Source: Hydractinia symbiolongicarpus
Taxonomy: Eukaryota; Cnidaria; Hydrozoa; Anthoathecata; Hydractiniidae
Direction of reading: 5' to 3'
Assembly: GCF_029227915.1 (NCBI RefSeq)
Contig: NC_079879.1
Span: 11,906,001 to 11,970,000 of the forward strand
Length of the DNA stretch: 64,000 nt
Each line of letters starts with the position of its first letter. Position 1 is the first letter of the stretch. The notes under the pieces are model-generated. The model was not told the DNA's origin, made no database searches, and saw nothing but the letters and a program-made list of their open reading frames with translations. The translations under genes and the position numbers were made by a program. Shown here piece by piece: positions 37,071 through 50,110 of this stretch.

Positions 37071-37812
37071 AATGATACTCAGTGCTTCCCAGTATCGACA
37101 AGGCCTTTAATCTTCTCAACATGATCTTAACTTTCAAAGTGGAGTTCCAAATGTACGTATGGAGTGGTACCTCGGGATTCTGCGTGACACCTCACATGGT
37201 GAAAAAAATCATTGTTTTTGCTAAATGTTCCCGACCCCCAACCGAATCAAAAAATATCGAAATTGACGAATACCGTAGATATGATGCATACCTTTATCTC
37301 AGGGACCTAGAAATACTGTGAGTTTCTTTATCTGTAACCTGTTCAACATTGCGTACAGAGGCCATAATGTGCGTGTTTTTATTGCTTATGGTGTTGATTC
37401 ATTTGCTCGTGCTGCGCATGTGCGAGAATTACTGTCATAAGATCGCTTAGCATGCCAAAATACCTTAGCACACGTTGTTAACTTTACCGATTTGAAATTT
37501 CAAGATGTTCACAAGTTGTTTGAAATTTTATTCCTATTTTGCCAGTTTTGAAATTTAAAGGAGGAATTCAGTGCAACGCTAAAAGAAGCAGAAATCTTTG
37601 ACCATCCTTAAGACTGCTGCAGAAGCAAGGTAAAACTTGTAAGTAGTAACCTTCTCTAGGAACACGGGTATGCTTAGGAAAGACGTACTTTCTAAGACCT
37701 GCCCTGTGTAAGGAATGCCCAATCCAAGATTTCCGATGGAAAACTGCAACGTGTGTTTGTCTGGACTGAGAAAACTGAGTCTACGATGTCCGCACAGTTC
37801 CGACGCATTCAT
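37071..37812 (+). repeat. U44: A unit (A2), 742 bp
   Basis: Copy of U42. Confidence 0.95.
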
Positions 37813-38871
37813 AATGGTACTCAGTGCTTCCCAGTATTGACAAGGCCTTTAATCTTCTCAACATGATCTTTACTTTCGGAGTCGAGTTCCAAATGTACGT
37901 ATGGAGTGGTTCCTCAAGATTCTGCTTGACACCTCACATGGTGAAAAAAAATCATTCTTTTAGCTCAATGTTCCCGACTCCCAACCGAATCGAAAAATTT
38001 CGAAACTCAAAAATACCGTAGAGATGATACATACCTTAAACTCAGGGACCTAGAAAAGTGTGAGTTTTTTTATCTGTAACCTGTTCAACATTGCGTACAG
38101 AGGCCATAATGCGCGTGTTTTTATTTATTATTGTGTTTATTCATTTGCTCGTGCTGCGCATGTGCGAGAATTACTGAACACCTCGATGACACAGATAAAC
38201 TGGGGAAGCGCTCAGAAATTAAAACTGGAATGACCGTGGTTACAAAATCGCTTCAGTGTAATCAAAATAAAACTAGGACTGTTCGGATTCTGTCTACTTT
38301 GAGGAGACATCTCGGGTGAAAAAAAGATGATCATCAAACAAACAATCCGTAAAGAGATACTGGAGTTACTTCTTGCTGCTCGACAATGATGACTATACAG
38401 AGTTTTTAGGCAACAAATCCGTTAATTCAACAATTCTCTCAATGCACTCTTGCCTGCATAGCTGGTTAGTATTTGCTTAAGATTCCACCTAAATTATCTG
38501 CAAGCGCGAACTTAGTACGACGAAGATGACTGTACTACAAGGCTTTTACTCATAAGAACGCTCAACATACTAAGAAACTTCAGCAAACGTTCTTGACATT
38601 CCCGATAAGAATTTTCAAAATGTTCTTAAATTGTTTTTAACTTTCTCCTTATTTTGCAAATTTTGAACTTTAGAGGAGAATTTCAGTGCAACGATAAAAG
38701 AAGCTGTAACCTTCTCTGAAAACACGGGTATGCTTAGGGAAGATGTACTTTTCAAAACCGGACCTGTTAAACGTTTGCGCAATGCAAGTTTTCCGATGAA
38801 AAACTGCAACGGGAGCTTGTCTGGACCAAAAAACTGAGTGTACGATGTCCCTGCAGTCCCGCTGCAATCAT
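37813..38871 (+). repeat. U45: B unit, 1059 bp
   Basis: Copy of U40 at +4029, with a slightly different head start (CCTCAAGATTCTGCTTG). Confidence 0.95.
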
Positions 38872-39614
38872 AATGATACTCAGTGCTTCCCAGTATTGAC
38901 AAGGCCTTTAATCATCTCAACATGATCTTAACTTTCGGAGTCTAGTTCCAAATGTACATATGGAGTGGTTCCTCGGGATTCTGCGTGACACCTCACATGG
39001 TGAAAAAAACTCATTCTTTTAGCTAAATGTTCCCGACCCCCAACCGAATCAGAAAATTTGGAAATTGACGAATACCGTAGAGATGATGCATATCTTTAAC
39101 TCAGGGACCTAGAAATAGTGTGAGTTTGCTTATCTGTAACCTGTTCAACATTGCGTACAGAGGCCATAATGTGCGTATTTTTATTGCTTATGGTGTTGAT
39201 TCATTTGCTCGTGCTGCGCATGTGCGAGAATTACTGTCATAAGAACGCTTAGCATGCCAAAATACCTCAGCACACGTTGTTAACTTTCCCGATTTGAAAT
39301 TTCAAAATGTTCACAAGTTGTTTAGAACTTTATTCATATTTTGCCAGTTTTGAACTTTGAAAGAGAAATTCAGTGCAACGCTAAAAGAAGCAGAAATATT
39401 TGACCATACTTGAGACTGCTGCAGAAGAAAGGTAAGTCTTGTAAGCAGTAACTTTCTCTAGGAACACGGGTATGCTTAGGAAAGACGCACTTTCTGAGAC
39501 CTGCCCTCTGTGAGGAATGCCCAATCCAAGATTTCCGATGGAAAACTGCAACGTGTGTTTGTCTGGACTGAGAAAACTGAGTCTACGATATCCGCGCAGT
39601 CCCGACGCATTCAT
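38872..39614 (+). repeat. U46: A unit (A1), 743 bp
   Basis: A1 with private GGTAAGTCTTGTAAGC. Confidence 0.95.
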
Positions 39615-40674
39615 AATGATACTCAGTGCTTCCCAGTATCGACAAGGCCTTTAATCTTCTCAACATGATCTTAACTTTCAAAGTGGAGTTCCAAATGTAC
39701 GTATGGAGTGGTACCTCGGGATTCTGCGTGACACCTCACATGGTGAAAAAAATCATTGTTTTTGCTAAATGTTCCCGACCCCCAACCGAATCAAAAAATT
39801 TCGAAATTGACGAATACCGTAGATATGATGCATACCTTTATCTCAGGGACCTAGAAATAGTGTGAGTTTCTTTATCTGTAACCTGTTCAACATTGCGTAC
39901 AGAGGCCATAATGTGCGTGTTTTTATTGCTTATGGTGTTTATTCATTTGCTCGTGCTGCGCATGTGCGAGAATTGCTGAACACCTCGATGACATACATAA
40001 ACTGTGGAAGCGCTCAGAAATTAAAACTGGAATGACCGTGGTTACAAAATCGCTTCAGTGTAATCAAAATAAAAGTAGGACTTTTCGGATTCTATCTACT
40101 TTGAGGAGACATCTCGGGTGAAGAAAAGATGATCATCAAACAAAAAACCCGTAAAGAGATACTGGAGTTACTTCTTGCTGCTCGAGAATGATGACTATAC
40201 AGAGATTTTTAGGCAACAAGTCCGTTAATTCAACAATTCTCTCAATGCACTCTTACCTGCATAGCTTGTTAGTATTTGCTGAAGATCGCACCTAAATTAT
40301 CAGCAAGGGCGAATTTAGTACGACGAAGATGACTGTACTACAAGGCTTTTACTTATAAGAACGCTCAACATACTAAGAAACTTCAGCAAACGTTCTTGAC
40401 TTTCCCGATAAGAATTTTCAAAATGTTCTTAAATTGTTTTTAACTTTTTTCATATTTTTCAAATTTTGAACCTTAGAGGAGAATTTCAGTGCAACGATAA
40501 AAGAAGCTGTAACCTTCTCTGAAAACACGGGTATGCTTAGGGAAGACGTACTTTTCAAAACCTGGCCTGTCAAACGTTAGCGCAATGCAAGTTTTCCGAT
40601 GAAAAACTGCAACGGGAGCTTGTCTGGACCGAAAAACTGAGTGTACGATGTCCCTGCAGTCCCGCTGCGATCAT
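39615..40674 (+). repeat. U47: B unit, 1060 bp
   Basis: Copy of U30, including CAAACGTTAGCGC. Confidence 0.95.
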
Positions 40675-41417
40675 AATGATACTCAGTGCTTCCCAGTATT
40701 GACAAGGCCTTTAATCATCTCAACATGATCTTAACTTTCGGAGTCTAGTTCCAAATGTACATATGGAGTGGTTCCTCGGGATTCTGCGTGACACCTCACA
40801 TGGTGAAAAAAACTCATTCTTTCAGCTAAATGTTCCCGACCCCCAAGCGAATCAAAAAATTTCGAAATTGACGAATACCGTAGAGATGATGCATACCTTT
40901 AACTCAGGGACCTAGAAATAGTGTGAGTTTCTTTATCTGTAACCTGTTCAACATTGCGTACAGAGGCCATAACGTGCGTGTTTTTATTGCTTATGGTGTT
41001 GATTCATTTGCTTGTGCTGCGTATGTGCGAGATTTACTGTCATAAGAACGCTTAGCATGCCAAAATACCTCAGCATACGTTGTTAACTTTCCCGATTTGA
41101 AATTTCAAAATGTTCACAATTTGTTTAGAACTTTATTCATATTTTGCCATTTTTGAACTTTGAAAGAGAAATTCAGTGCAACGCTAAAAGAAGCAGAAAT
41201 ATTTGACCATCCTTGAAACTGCTGCAGAAGCAAGGTAAAACTTGTAAGCAGTAATTTTCTCTAGGAACACGGGTATGCTTAAGAAAGACGTACTTTCTAA
41301 GACCTGCCCTGTGTAAGGAATGCCCAATCCAAGATTTCCGATGGAAAACTGCAACGTGTATTTGTCTGGACTGAGAAAACTGAGTCTACGATGTCCGCAC
41401 AGTCCCGACGCATTCAT
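40675..41417 (+). repeat. U48: A unit, 743 bp
   Basis: Copy of U31, including CATTCATGATGATAC. Confidence 0.95.
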
Positions 41418-42160
41418 GATGATACTCAGTGCTTCCCAGTATTGACAAGGCCTTTAATCTTCTCAACATGATCTTAAATTTCGGAGTCGAGTTCCAAATG
41501 TACGTATGGAGTGGTTCCTCAGGTTTCCGCGTGACACCTCTCATGGTGAAAAAAAGTCATTCTTTTAGCTAAATGTTCCCGACCCCCAACCGAATCAAAA
41601 AATTTCGATATTGACGAATACCGTAGGGATGATGCATACCTTTAACTCAGGGACCTAGAAATAGTGTGAGTTTCTTTATCTGTAACCTGTTCAACATTGC
41701 GTACAGAGGCCATAATGTGCGTGTTTTTATTGCTTATGGTGTTGATTCATTTGCTCGTGCTGCGCATATGCGAGAATTACTGTCATAGGAACGCTTAGCA
41801 TGCCAAAATACCTCAGCACACGTTGTTAACTTTACCGATTTGAAATTTCAAGATGTTCACAAGTTGTTTGAAACGTTATTCCTATTTTGCCAGTTTTGAA
41901 ATTTAAAGTAGGAATTCAGTGCAACGCTAAAAGAAGCAGAAATCTTTGACCATCCTTGAGACTGCTGCAGAAGCAAGGTAAAACTTGTAAGGAGTAACCT
42001 TCTCTAGGAACACGGGTATGCTTAGGAAAGACGTACTTTCTAAGACCTGCCCTGTGTAAGGAATGCCCAATCCAAGATTTTCGATGGAAAACTGTAACGT
42101 GTGTTTGTCTGGACTGAGAAAACTGAGTCTACGATGTCCGCACAGTCCCGACGCATTCAT
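41418..42160 (+). repeat. U49: A unit, 743 bp
   Basis: Private AAAGTAGGAATTC and GTAAGGAGTAACC. The next head carries a 9-bp deletion. Confidence 0.95.
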
Positions 42161-43212
42161 AATGATACTCAGTGCTTCCCAGTATTTTAATCTTCTCAAC
42201 ATGATCTTAACTTTCGGAGTCGAGTTCCAAATGTACGTATGGAGTGGTTCCTCGGGTTTCCGCGTGACACCTCTTATGGTGAAAAAAAGTCATTCTTTTA
42301 GCTAAATGTTCCCGACCCCCAACCGAATCGAAAAATTTCGAAATTGACGAATACCGTAGAGATGATGCGTACCTTTAACTCAGGGACCTACAAATAGTGT
42401 GAGTTTCCTTATCTGTAACCTGTGCAACATTGCGTACAGAGGCCATAATGTGCGTGTTTTTATTGCTTATGGTGTTGATTCATTTGCTCGTGCTGCGCAT
42501 GTGCGAGAATTGCTGAACACCTCGATGACATATATAAACTGTGGAAGCGTTCAGAAATTAAAACTGGAATGACCGTGGTTACAAAATCGCTTCAGTGTAA
42601 TCAAAATAAAAGTAGGACTGTTCGGATTCTATCTACTTTGAGGAGACATCTCGGGAGAAGAAAAGATGATCATCAAACAAACAATCCGTAAAGAGATACT
42701 GGAGTTACTTCTTGCTGCTCGACAATGATGACTTTACAGAGATTTTTAGGCAACAAATCCGTTAATTCAACAATTCTATCAATGCACTCTTGCCTGCATA
42801 GCTTCTTAGTATTTGCTTAAGATTGCACCTAAAATATCAGCATGCGCGAACTTAGTACGACAAAGATGACTGTACTACAAGGCTTTTACTCATAAGAACG
42901 CTCAACATACCAAGACCCTTCAGCAAACGTTATTGACTTTCCTGATTTTAATTTTCAAAATGTTCTTAAATTGTTTTTAACTTTCTCTTTGTTTTGCAAA
43001 TTTTGAACTTTAGAGGAGAATTTCAGTGCAACGATAAAAGAAGCTGTAACCTTCTCTGAAAACACGGGTATGCTTAGGGAAGAGGTACTTTTCAAAACCT
43101 GGCCTGTCAAAGGCTTGCGCAATGCAAGTTTTCCGATGAAAAACTGCAACGGGAGTTTGTCTGGGCAGAGAAAAGTCAGTGTACGATGTTCCTGCAGTCC
43201 CGCTGCGATCGT
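42161..43212 (+). repeat. U50: B unit with 9-bp deletion, 1052 bp
   Basis: Head reads CCCAGTATTTTAATC, missing GACAAGGCC and with it the StuI-type site. A-like head (GTGTTGATTC) on a B body; anchor is CGT. Shares the 9-bp loss and CATATATAAACTGTGG with U63. Confidence 0.95.
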
Positions 43213-43957
43213 AATGATACTCAGTGCTTCCCAGTATTGACAAGGCCTTTAATCTTCTCAACATGATCTAAACTTTCGGAGTATAGTTCCAAATGTACGA
43301 ATGAAGTGGTTCCTCGGGATTCTGCGTGACACCTCACATGGTGAAAAAAAATCATTCTTTTAGCTCAATGTTCCCGACCCCCAAACGAATCAAAAAATTT
43401 CGAAATTGACGAATACCGTAGAGATGATACATACCTTAAACTCAGGGACCTAGAATTAGTGTGAGTTTTTTTATCTGTAACGTGTTCAACATTGCGTACA
43501 GAGGCCATAATGTGCGTGTTTTTATTGCTTATGGTGTTGATTCATTTGCTCGTGCTGCGCAAGTGCGAGAATTACTGTCACAAGAACGCTTAGCGTGCCA
43601 AAATACCTCAGCACACGATGTTAACTTTCCTGATTTGAAATTTTAAAATGTTCACAAGTTGGTTAAAACTTTATTCCTATTTTGTTAGTTTTGAACTTTA
43701 AAGGAGAAATTCAGTGCAACGCTAAAGGAAGCAGAAATCTTTGACCATCCTTGAGACTGCTGCAGAAGCAGCAGGTAACACTTGTAAGCAGTAACCTTCT
43801 CTAGGAACACGGGTATGCTTAGGAAAGACGTTCTTTCTAAGACCTGCAATGTGTGAGGAATGCCCAATCCAAGATTTCCGATGGAAAACTGCAACGGGTG
43901 TTTGTCTGGACTGAGAAAACGGAGTCTACGATGTCCGCGCAGTCCCGACGCATTCAT
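43213..43957 (+). repeat. U51: A unit, 745 bp
   Basis: Private triplet gain GAAGCAGCAGGTAAC; GACCTGCAATGTGTG shared with U64. Confidence 0.95.
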
Positions 43958-44115
43958 AATGATACTCAGTGGTTCTCAGTATTGACAAGGCCTTTAAACT
44001 TCTCAACATGATCTTAACTTTCAGAGTCGAGTTCCAAATGTACGTATGAGGTGGTTCCTCGGCTTTCTGCGTGACACCTCTCATGGTGAAAAAAAATCAT
44101 TCTTTTAGCTCAATG

Positions 44116-44135
44116 TTCCCGACCCCCAACCGAAT
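44116..44135 (-). other. CENP-B-box-like motif with wrong spacing (reference copy)
   Basis: On the minus strand the sequence reads TTCGGTTGG then GGGTCGGGA. The two half-sites TTCG and CGGGA of the mammalian CENP-B box are present, but nine bases separate TTCG from CGGG where the box has seven. The motif recurs in most heads with variants. A functional call is not supported; the resemblance is recorded only. Confidence 0.2.
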
Positions 44136-44140
44136 CGAAA

Positions 44141-44152
44141 AATTTCGAAATT
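44141..44152. other. 12-bp perfect palindrome AATTTCGAAATT (reference copy)
   Basis: A perfect dyad about five bases after the TTCG...CGGGA-like motif in the head. It is retained in most heads in all parts of the array but broken in some (for example AATAACGAAATT at 2456-2467 and AATTTGGAAATT near 24386). It could be a site for a dimeric protein or simply an inherited A/T-rich motif. Confidence 0.5.
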
Positions 44153-45020
44153 GACGAATACCGTAGAGATGATACATACCTTAAACTTAGGGACCTAGAA
44201 ATAGTGTGAGTTTTTTTTATCTGTAACCTGTTCAACATTGCGTACAGAGGCCATAATGCGCGTGTTTTTATTGCTTATGGTGTTTATTCATTTGCTCGTG
44301 CTGCGCATGTGCGAGAATTACTGAACACCTCGATGACACAGATAAACTGGGGAAGCGCTCAGAAATTAAAACTGGAATGACCGTGGTTACAAAATCGCTT
44401 CAGTGTAATCAAAATAAAATTATGACTGTTCGGATTCTATCTACGTTGAGGAGACATCTCGGGTGAAAAAAAGATGATCATCAAACAAACAATCCGTAAA
44501 GAGATACTGGAGTTACTTCTTGCTGCTCGACAATGATGACTTTACAGAGATTTTTAGGCAACAAATCCGTTAATTCATCAATTCTATCAATGCACTCTTG
44601 CCTGCATAGCTTCTTAGTATTTGCTTAAGATTGCACCTGAAATATCAGCAAGCGCGAACTTAGTACGACAAAGATGACTGTACTACAAGGCTTTTACTCA
44701 TAAGAACGCTCAACATACCAAGACACTTCAGCAAACGTTATTGACTTTCCTGATTTTAATTTTCAAAATGTTCTTAAATTGTTTTTAACTTTCTCTTTGT
44801 TTTGCAAATTTTGAACTTTAGAGGAGAATTTCAGTGCAACGATAAAAGAAGCTGTAACCTTCTCTGAAAACACGGGTATGCTTAGGGAAGACGTACTTTT
44901 CAAAACCTGGCCTGTCAAAGGCTTGCGCAATGCAAGTTTTCCGATGAAAAACTGCAACGGGAGTTTGTCTGGGCAGAGAAAAGTCAGTGTACGATGTTCC
45001 TGCACTCCCGCTGCGATCGT

Positions 45021-45761
45021 AATGATACTCAGTGCTTCCCAGTATTGACAAGGCCTTTAATCTTCTCAACATGATGTTAACTTTCAGTGTCGAGTTCCAA
45101 ATATACGTATGGGGTGGTTCCTCGGGATTCTGCGTGACACCTCACATGGTGAAAAAAATCATTGTTTTTGCTAAATGTTCCCGACCCCCAACCGAATCAA
45201 AAACTTTCGAAATTGACGAATACCGTAGATATGATGCATACCTTTATCTCAGGGACCTATAAATAGTGTGAGTTTCTTTATCTGTAACCTGTTCAACATT
45301 GCGTACAGAGGCCATAGTGTGCGTGTTTTTATTGCTTATGGTGTTGATTCATATGCTCGTGCTGCGCATGTGCGAGAATTACTGTCATAAGAACGCTTAT
45401 CATGCCGAAATACCTCAGCACACGTTGTTAACTTTACCGATTTGAAATTTCAAAATGTTCACAAGTTGTTTAGAAGTTTATTCCTATTTTGCCAGTTTTG
45501 AACTTTGAAAGAGAAATTCAGTGCAACGCTAAAAGAAGCAGAATTCTTTGACCATCCTTGAGACTGCTGAAGAAGAAAGGTAAAACTTGTAAGCAGTAAC
45601 CTTCTCTAGGAACACGGTATGCTTAGAAAAGACGTACTTTCTAAGACCTGCCCTGTGTGAGGAATGCCCAATCCAAGATTTCCGCTGGAAAACTGCAACG
45701 TGTGTTTGTCTGGACTGAGAAAACTGAGTCTACGATGTTCGCGCAGTCCCGACGCATTCAT
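45021..45761 (+). repeat. U53: A unit, 741 bp
   Basis: One G lost in ACACGGTATGC, shared with U66 and U68. Head has TTCAGTGTCGAG and AATATACG, repeated in U54. Confidence 0.95.
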
Positions 45762-46503
45762 AATGATACTCAGTGTTTCCCAGTATTGACAAGGCCTTTA
45801 ATCTTCTCAACATGATGTTAACTTTCAGTGTCGAGTTCCAAATATACGTAAGGGGTGGTTCCTCGGGATTCTGCGTGACACCTCTCATGGTGAAAAAAAT
45901 CATTGTTTTTGCTAAATGTTCCCGACCCCCAACCGAATCAAAAACTTTCGAAATTGACGAATACCGTAGATATGATGCATACCTTTATCTCAGGGACCTA
46001 TAAATAGTGTGAGTTTCTTTATCTGTAACCTGTTCAACATTGCGTACAGAGGCCATAGTGTGCGTGTTTTTATTGCTTATGGTGTTGATTCATATGCTCG
46101 TGCTGCGCATGTGCGAGAATTACTGTCATAAGAACGCTTAGCATGCCAAAATACCTCAGCACACGTTGTTAACTTTACCGATTTGAAATTTCAAAATGTT
46201 CACAAGTTGTTTAGAAGTTTATTCCTATTTTGCCAGTTTTGAACTTTGAAAGAGAAATTCAGTGCAACGCTAAAAGAAGCAGAAATCTTTGACCATCCTT
46301 GAGACTGCTGCAGAAGCAAGGTAAAACTTGCAAGCAGTAACCTTCTCTAGGAACACGGGTATGCTTAGGAAAGACGTACTTTCTAAGACCTGCGCTGTGT
46401 AAGGAATGCCCAATCCAAGATTTCCGATGGAAAACTGCAACGTGTGTTTGTCTGGACTGAGAAAACTGAGTCTACGAAGTCCGCACAGTCCCGACGCATT
46501 CAT
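45762..46503 (+). repeat. U54: A unit, 742 bp
   Basis: Head is a copy of the U53 head at +741; the tail is different (ACGAAGTCCGCACAG). Confidence 0.95.
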
Positions 46504-47565
46504 AATGATACTCAGTGCTTCCAAGTATTGACAAGGCTTTTAATCTTCTCAACATGATCTTAACTTTCGGAGTCGAGTTCCAAATGTACGTATGAAGTGG
46601 TTCCTCGGGATTCTGCGTGACACCTCACATGGTGAAAAAAAATCATTCTTTTAGCTCAATGTTCCCGACCCCCAAAGGAATCGAAAAATTTCGAAATTGA
46701 CGAATACCGTAGAGATGATACATACCTTAAACTCAGGGACCTAGATATAGCGTAAGTTTTTTTATCTGTAACCTGTTCAACATTGCGTACAGAGGCCATA
46801 ATGCGCGTGTTGTTATTGGTTATGGTGTTTATTCATTTGCTCGTGCTGCGCATGTGCGAGAATTACTGAACACCTCGATGGCACAGATAAACTGGGGAAG
46901 CGCTCAGAAATTAAAACTAGAATGACCGTGGTTACAAAATCGCTTCAGTGTAATCAAAATAAAAGTAGGACTGTTCGGATTCTATCTACTTTGAGGAGAC
47001 ATCTCGGGTGAAAAAAAGATGATCATCCAACAAACAATCCGCAAAGAGATACTGGAGTTACTTCTGGCTGCTCGACAATGATGACTATACAGAGATTTTT
47101 AGGCAACAAATCCGTTAATTCAACAATTCTCTCAATGCATTCTTGCCTGCATAGCTTGTTAGTATTTGCTTAAGATTACACCTAAATTATCAGCAAGCGC
47201 GAACTTAGTACGACGAAGATGACTGTACTACAAGGCTTTTACTCATAAGAACGCTTAACATAGCAAGATACTTCAGCAAACGTTCTTGATTTGATTGATT
47301 TGAATTTTCACAATGTTCTTAAATTGTTTTTAACTTTCTCCTTATTTTGCAAATTTTGAACTTTAGAGGAGAATTTCAGTGCAACGATAAAAGAAGCTGC
47401 AACCTTCTCGGAAAACACGGGTATGCTTAGTAAAGACGTACTTTTCAAAACCTGGCCTGTCAAACGCTTGCGCAATGCAAGTTTTCCGATGAAAAACTGC
47501 AACGGGGGCTTGTGTGGACCGAGAAAACTGAGTGTGCGATGTCCCTGTAGTCCCGCTGCGATCAT
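46504..47565 (+). repeat. U55: B unit, 1062 bp
   Basis: Head CCCAAAGGAATCG, B segment CATCCAACAAAC and CTTCTGGCTGC, tail of the U28 lineage. Head and B segment recur in U65 at +8677, the tail does not. Confidence 0.95.
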
Positions 47566-48308
47566 AATGATACTCAGTGCTTCCCAGTATTGACAAGGCC
47601 TTTAATCTTCTCAACATGATCTTAACTTTCGGAGTCTAGTTCCAAATGTACGTATGGAGTGGTTCCTCGGGATTCTGCATGACACCTCTCATGGTGAAAA
47701 AAATTCATTCTTTTAGCTAAATATTCCCGAACCCCAACCGAATCGAAAAATTTCGAAATTGACGAATACCGTAGAGATGATGCATACTTTTAACTCAGGG
47801 ACCTAGAAATAGTGTGAGTTTCTTTATCTGTAAAGTGTTCAACATTGCGTACAGAGGCCATAATGTGCGTGTTTTTATTGCTTATGGTGTTGATTCATGT
47901 GCTCGTGCTGCGCATGTGCGTGAATTACTGTCATAAGAACGCTTAGCATGCCAAAATACCTCAGCACACGTTGTTAACTTTACCGATTAGAAATTTCAAT
48001 ATGTTCAAAAGTTGTTTGAAACTTTATTCCTATCTTGCCAGTTTTGAACTTTAAAGGAGAAATTCAGTTCAACGCTAAAAGAAGCAGAAATCTTTGACCA
48101 TGCTTGAGATTGCTGCAGAAGCAAGGGAAAACTTGTAAGCAGTAACCTTCTCTAGGAACACGGGTATGCTTAGGAAAGACGTACTTTTAAAGACCTGCCC
48201 TGTGTGAGGAATGCGCAATCTAAGATTTCCGATGGAAAACTGCAACGGGTGTTTGTCTGGACTGAGAAAACTGAGTCTACGATGTCGGCGCAGGCCCGAC
48301 GCATTCAT
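47566..48308 (+). repeat. U56: A unit, 743 bp
   Basis: Head like U38, tail like U39: the product expected if one A unit was removed by crossover between U38-like and U39-like units. Confidence 0.95.
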
Positions 48309-49367
48309 AATGATACTCAGTGCTTCCCAGTATTGACAAGGCCTTTAATCTTCTCAACATGATCTTAACTTTCGGAGTCGAGTTCCAAATGTACGTATGG
48401 AGTGGTTCCCCGAGATTCTGCGTGACACCTCACATGGTGAAAAAAAATCATTCTTTTAGCTCAATGTTCCCGACTCCCAACCGAATCGAAAAATTTCGAA
48501 ACTCAAAAATACCGTAGAGATGATACATACCTTAAACTCAGGGACCTAGAAAAGTGTGAGTTTTTTTATCTGTAACCTGTTCAACATTGCGTACAGAGGC
48601 CATAATGCGCGTGTTTTTATTTATTATTGTGTTTATTCATTTGCTCGTGCTGCGCATGTGCGAGAATTACTGAACACCTCGATGACACAGATAAACTGGG
48701 GAAGCGCTCAGAAATTAAAACTGGAATGACCGTGGTTACAAAATCGCTTCAGTGTAATCAAAATAAAACTAGGACTGTTCGGATTCTGTCTACTTTGAGG
48801 AGACATCTCGGGTGAAAAAAAGATGATCATCAAACAAACAATCCGTAAAGAGATACTGGAGTTACTTCTTGCTGCTCGACAATGATGACTATACAGAGTT
48901 TTTAGGCAACAAATCCGTTATTTCAACAATTCTCTCAATGCACTCTTGCCTGCATAGCTGGTTAGTATTTGCTTAAGATTCCACCTAAATTATCTGCAAG
49001 CGCGAACTTAGTACGACGAAGATGACTGTACTACAAGGCTTTTACTCATAAGAACGCTCAACATACTAAGAAACTTCAGCAAACGTTCTTGACATTCCCG
49101 ATAAGAATTTTCAAAATGTTCTTAAATTGTTTTTAACTTTCTCCTTATTTTGCAAATTTTGAACTTTAGAGGAGAATTTCAGTGCAACGATAAAAGAAGC
49201 TGTAACCTTCTCTGAAAACACGGGTATGCTTAGGGAAGATGTACTTTTCAAAACCGGGCCTGTCAAACGTTTGCGCAATGCAAGTTTTCCGATGAAAAAC
49301 TGCAACGGGAGCTTGTCTGGACCAAAAAACTGAGTGTACGATGTCCCTGCAGTCCCGCTGCAATCAT
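48309..49367 (+). repeat. U57: B unit, 1059 bp
   Basis: Copy of U40; private CCGTTATTTCAAC. Confidence 0.95.
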
Positions 49368-50110
49368 AATGATACTCAGTGCTTCCCAGTATTGACAAGG
49401 CCTTTAATCATCTCAACATGATCTTAACTTTCGGAGTCTAGTTCCAAATGTACATATGGAGTGGTTCCTCGGAATTCTGCGTGACACCTCACATGGTGAA
49501 AAAAACTCATTCTTTTAGCTAAATGTTCCCGACCCCCAACCGAATCAGAAAATTTGGAAATTGACGAATACCGTAGAGATGATGCATATCTTTAACTCAG
49601 GGACCTAGAAATAGTGTGAGTTTGCTTATCTGTAACCTGTTCAACATTGCGTACAGAGGCCATAATGTGCGTGTTTTTATTGCTTATGGTGTTGATTCAT
49701 TTGCTCGTGCTGCGCATGTGCGAGAATTACTGTCATAAGAACGCTTAGCATGCCAAAATACCTCAGCACACGTTGTTAACTTTCCCGATTGGAAATTTCA
49801 AAATGTTCACAAGTTGTTTAGAACTTTATTCATATTTTGCCAGTTTTGAACTTTGAAAGAGAAATTCAGTGCAACGCTAAAAGAAGCAGAATTATTTGAC
49901 CATACTTGAGACTGCTGCAGAAGAAAGGTAAAACTTGTAAGCAGTAACTTTCTCTAGGAACACGGGTATGCTTAGGAAAGACGCACTTTCTGAGACCTGC
50001 CCTCTGTGAGGAATGCCCAATCCAAGATTTCCGATGGAAAACTGCAACGTGTGTTTGTCTGGACTGAGAAAACTGAGTCTACGATGTCCGCGCAGTCCCG
50101 ACGCATTCAT
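49368..50110 (+). repeat. U58: A unit (A1), 743 bp
   Basis: A1 with private GCAGAATTATTTGACC. Confidence 0.95.

Larger units (their letters stand above)
34843..37812 (+). repeat. A1-A2 higher-order pair, 1485 bp x 2
   Basis: U41+U42 repeat as U43+U44. The joint anchor of U42 and U44 is followed by GGTACTCAG instead of GATACTCAG in both, a shared private change. Confidence 0.92.
39002..41542 (+). repeat. Long block, copy 2 of the +14672 duplication (approximate limits)
   Basis: Counterpart of 24330-26870: U46 part, U47, U48 and the start of U49. Confidence 0.88.
43958..45020 (+). repeat. U52: B unit, 1063 bp
   Basis: Tail marker GGGCAGAGAAAAGTCAG shared with U50; anchor CGT as in U50. Confidence 0.95.

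Noticed and set aside
44116-44135. True CENP-B box
   Set aside because: Spacing between the TTCG and CGGG half-sites is nine bases, not seven, and central bases differ. Kept only as a low-confidence resemblance.
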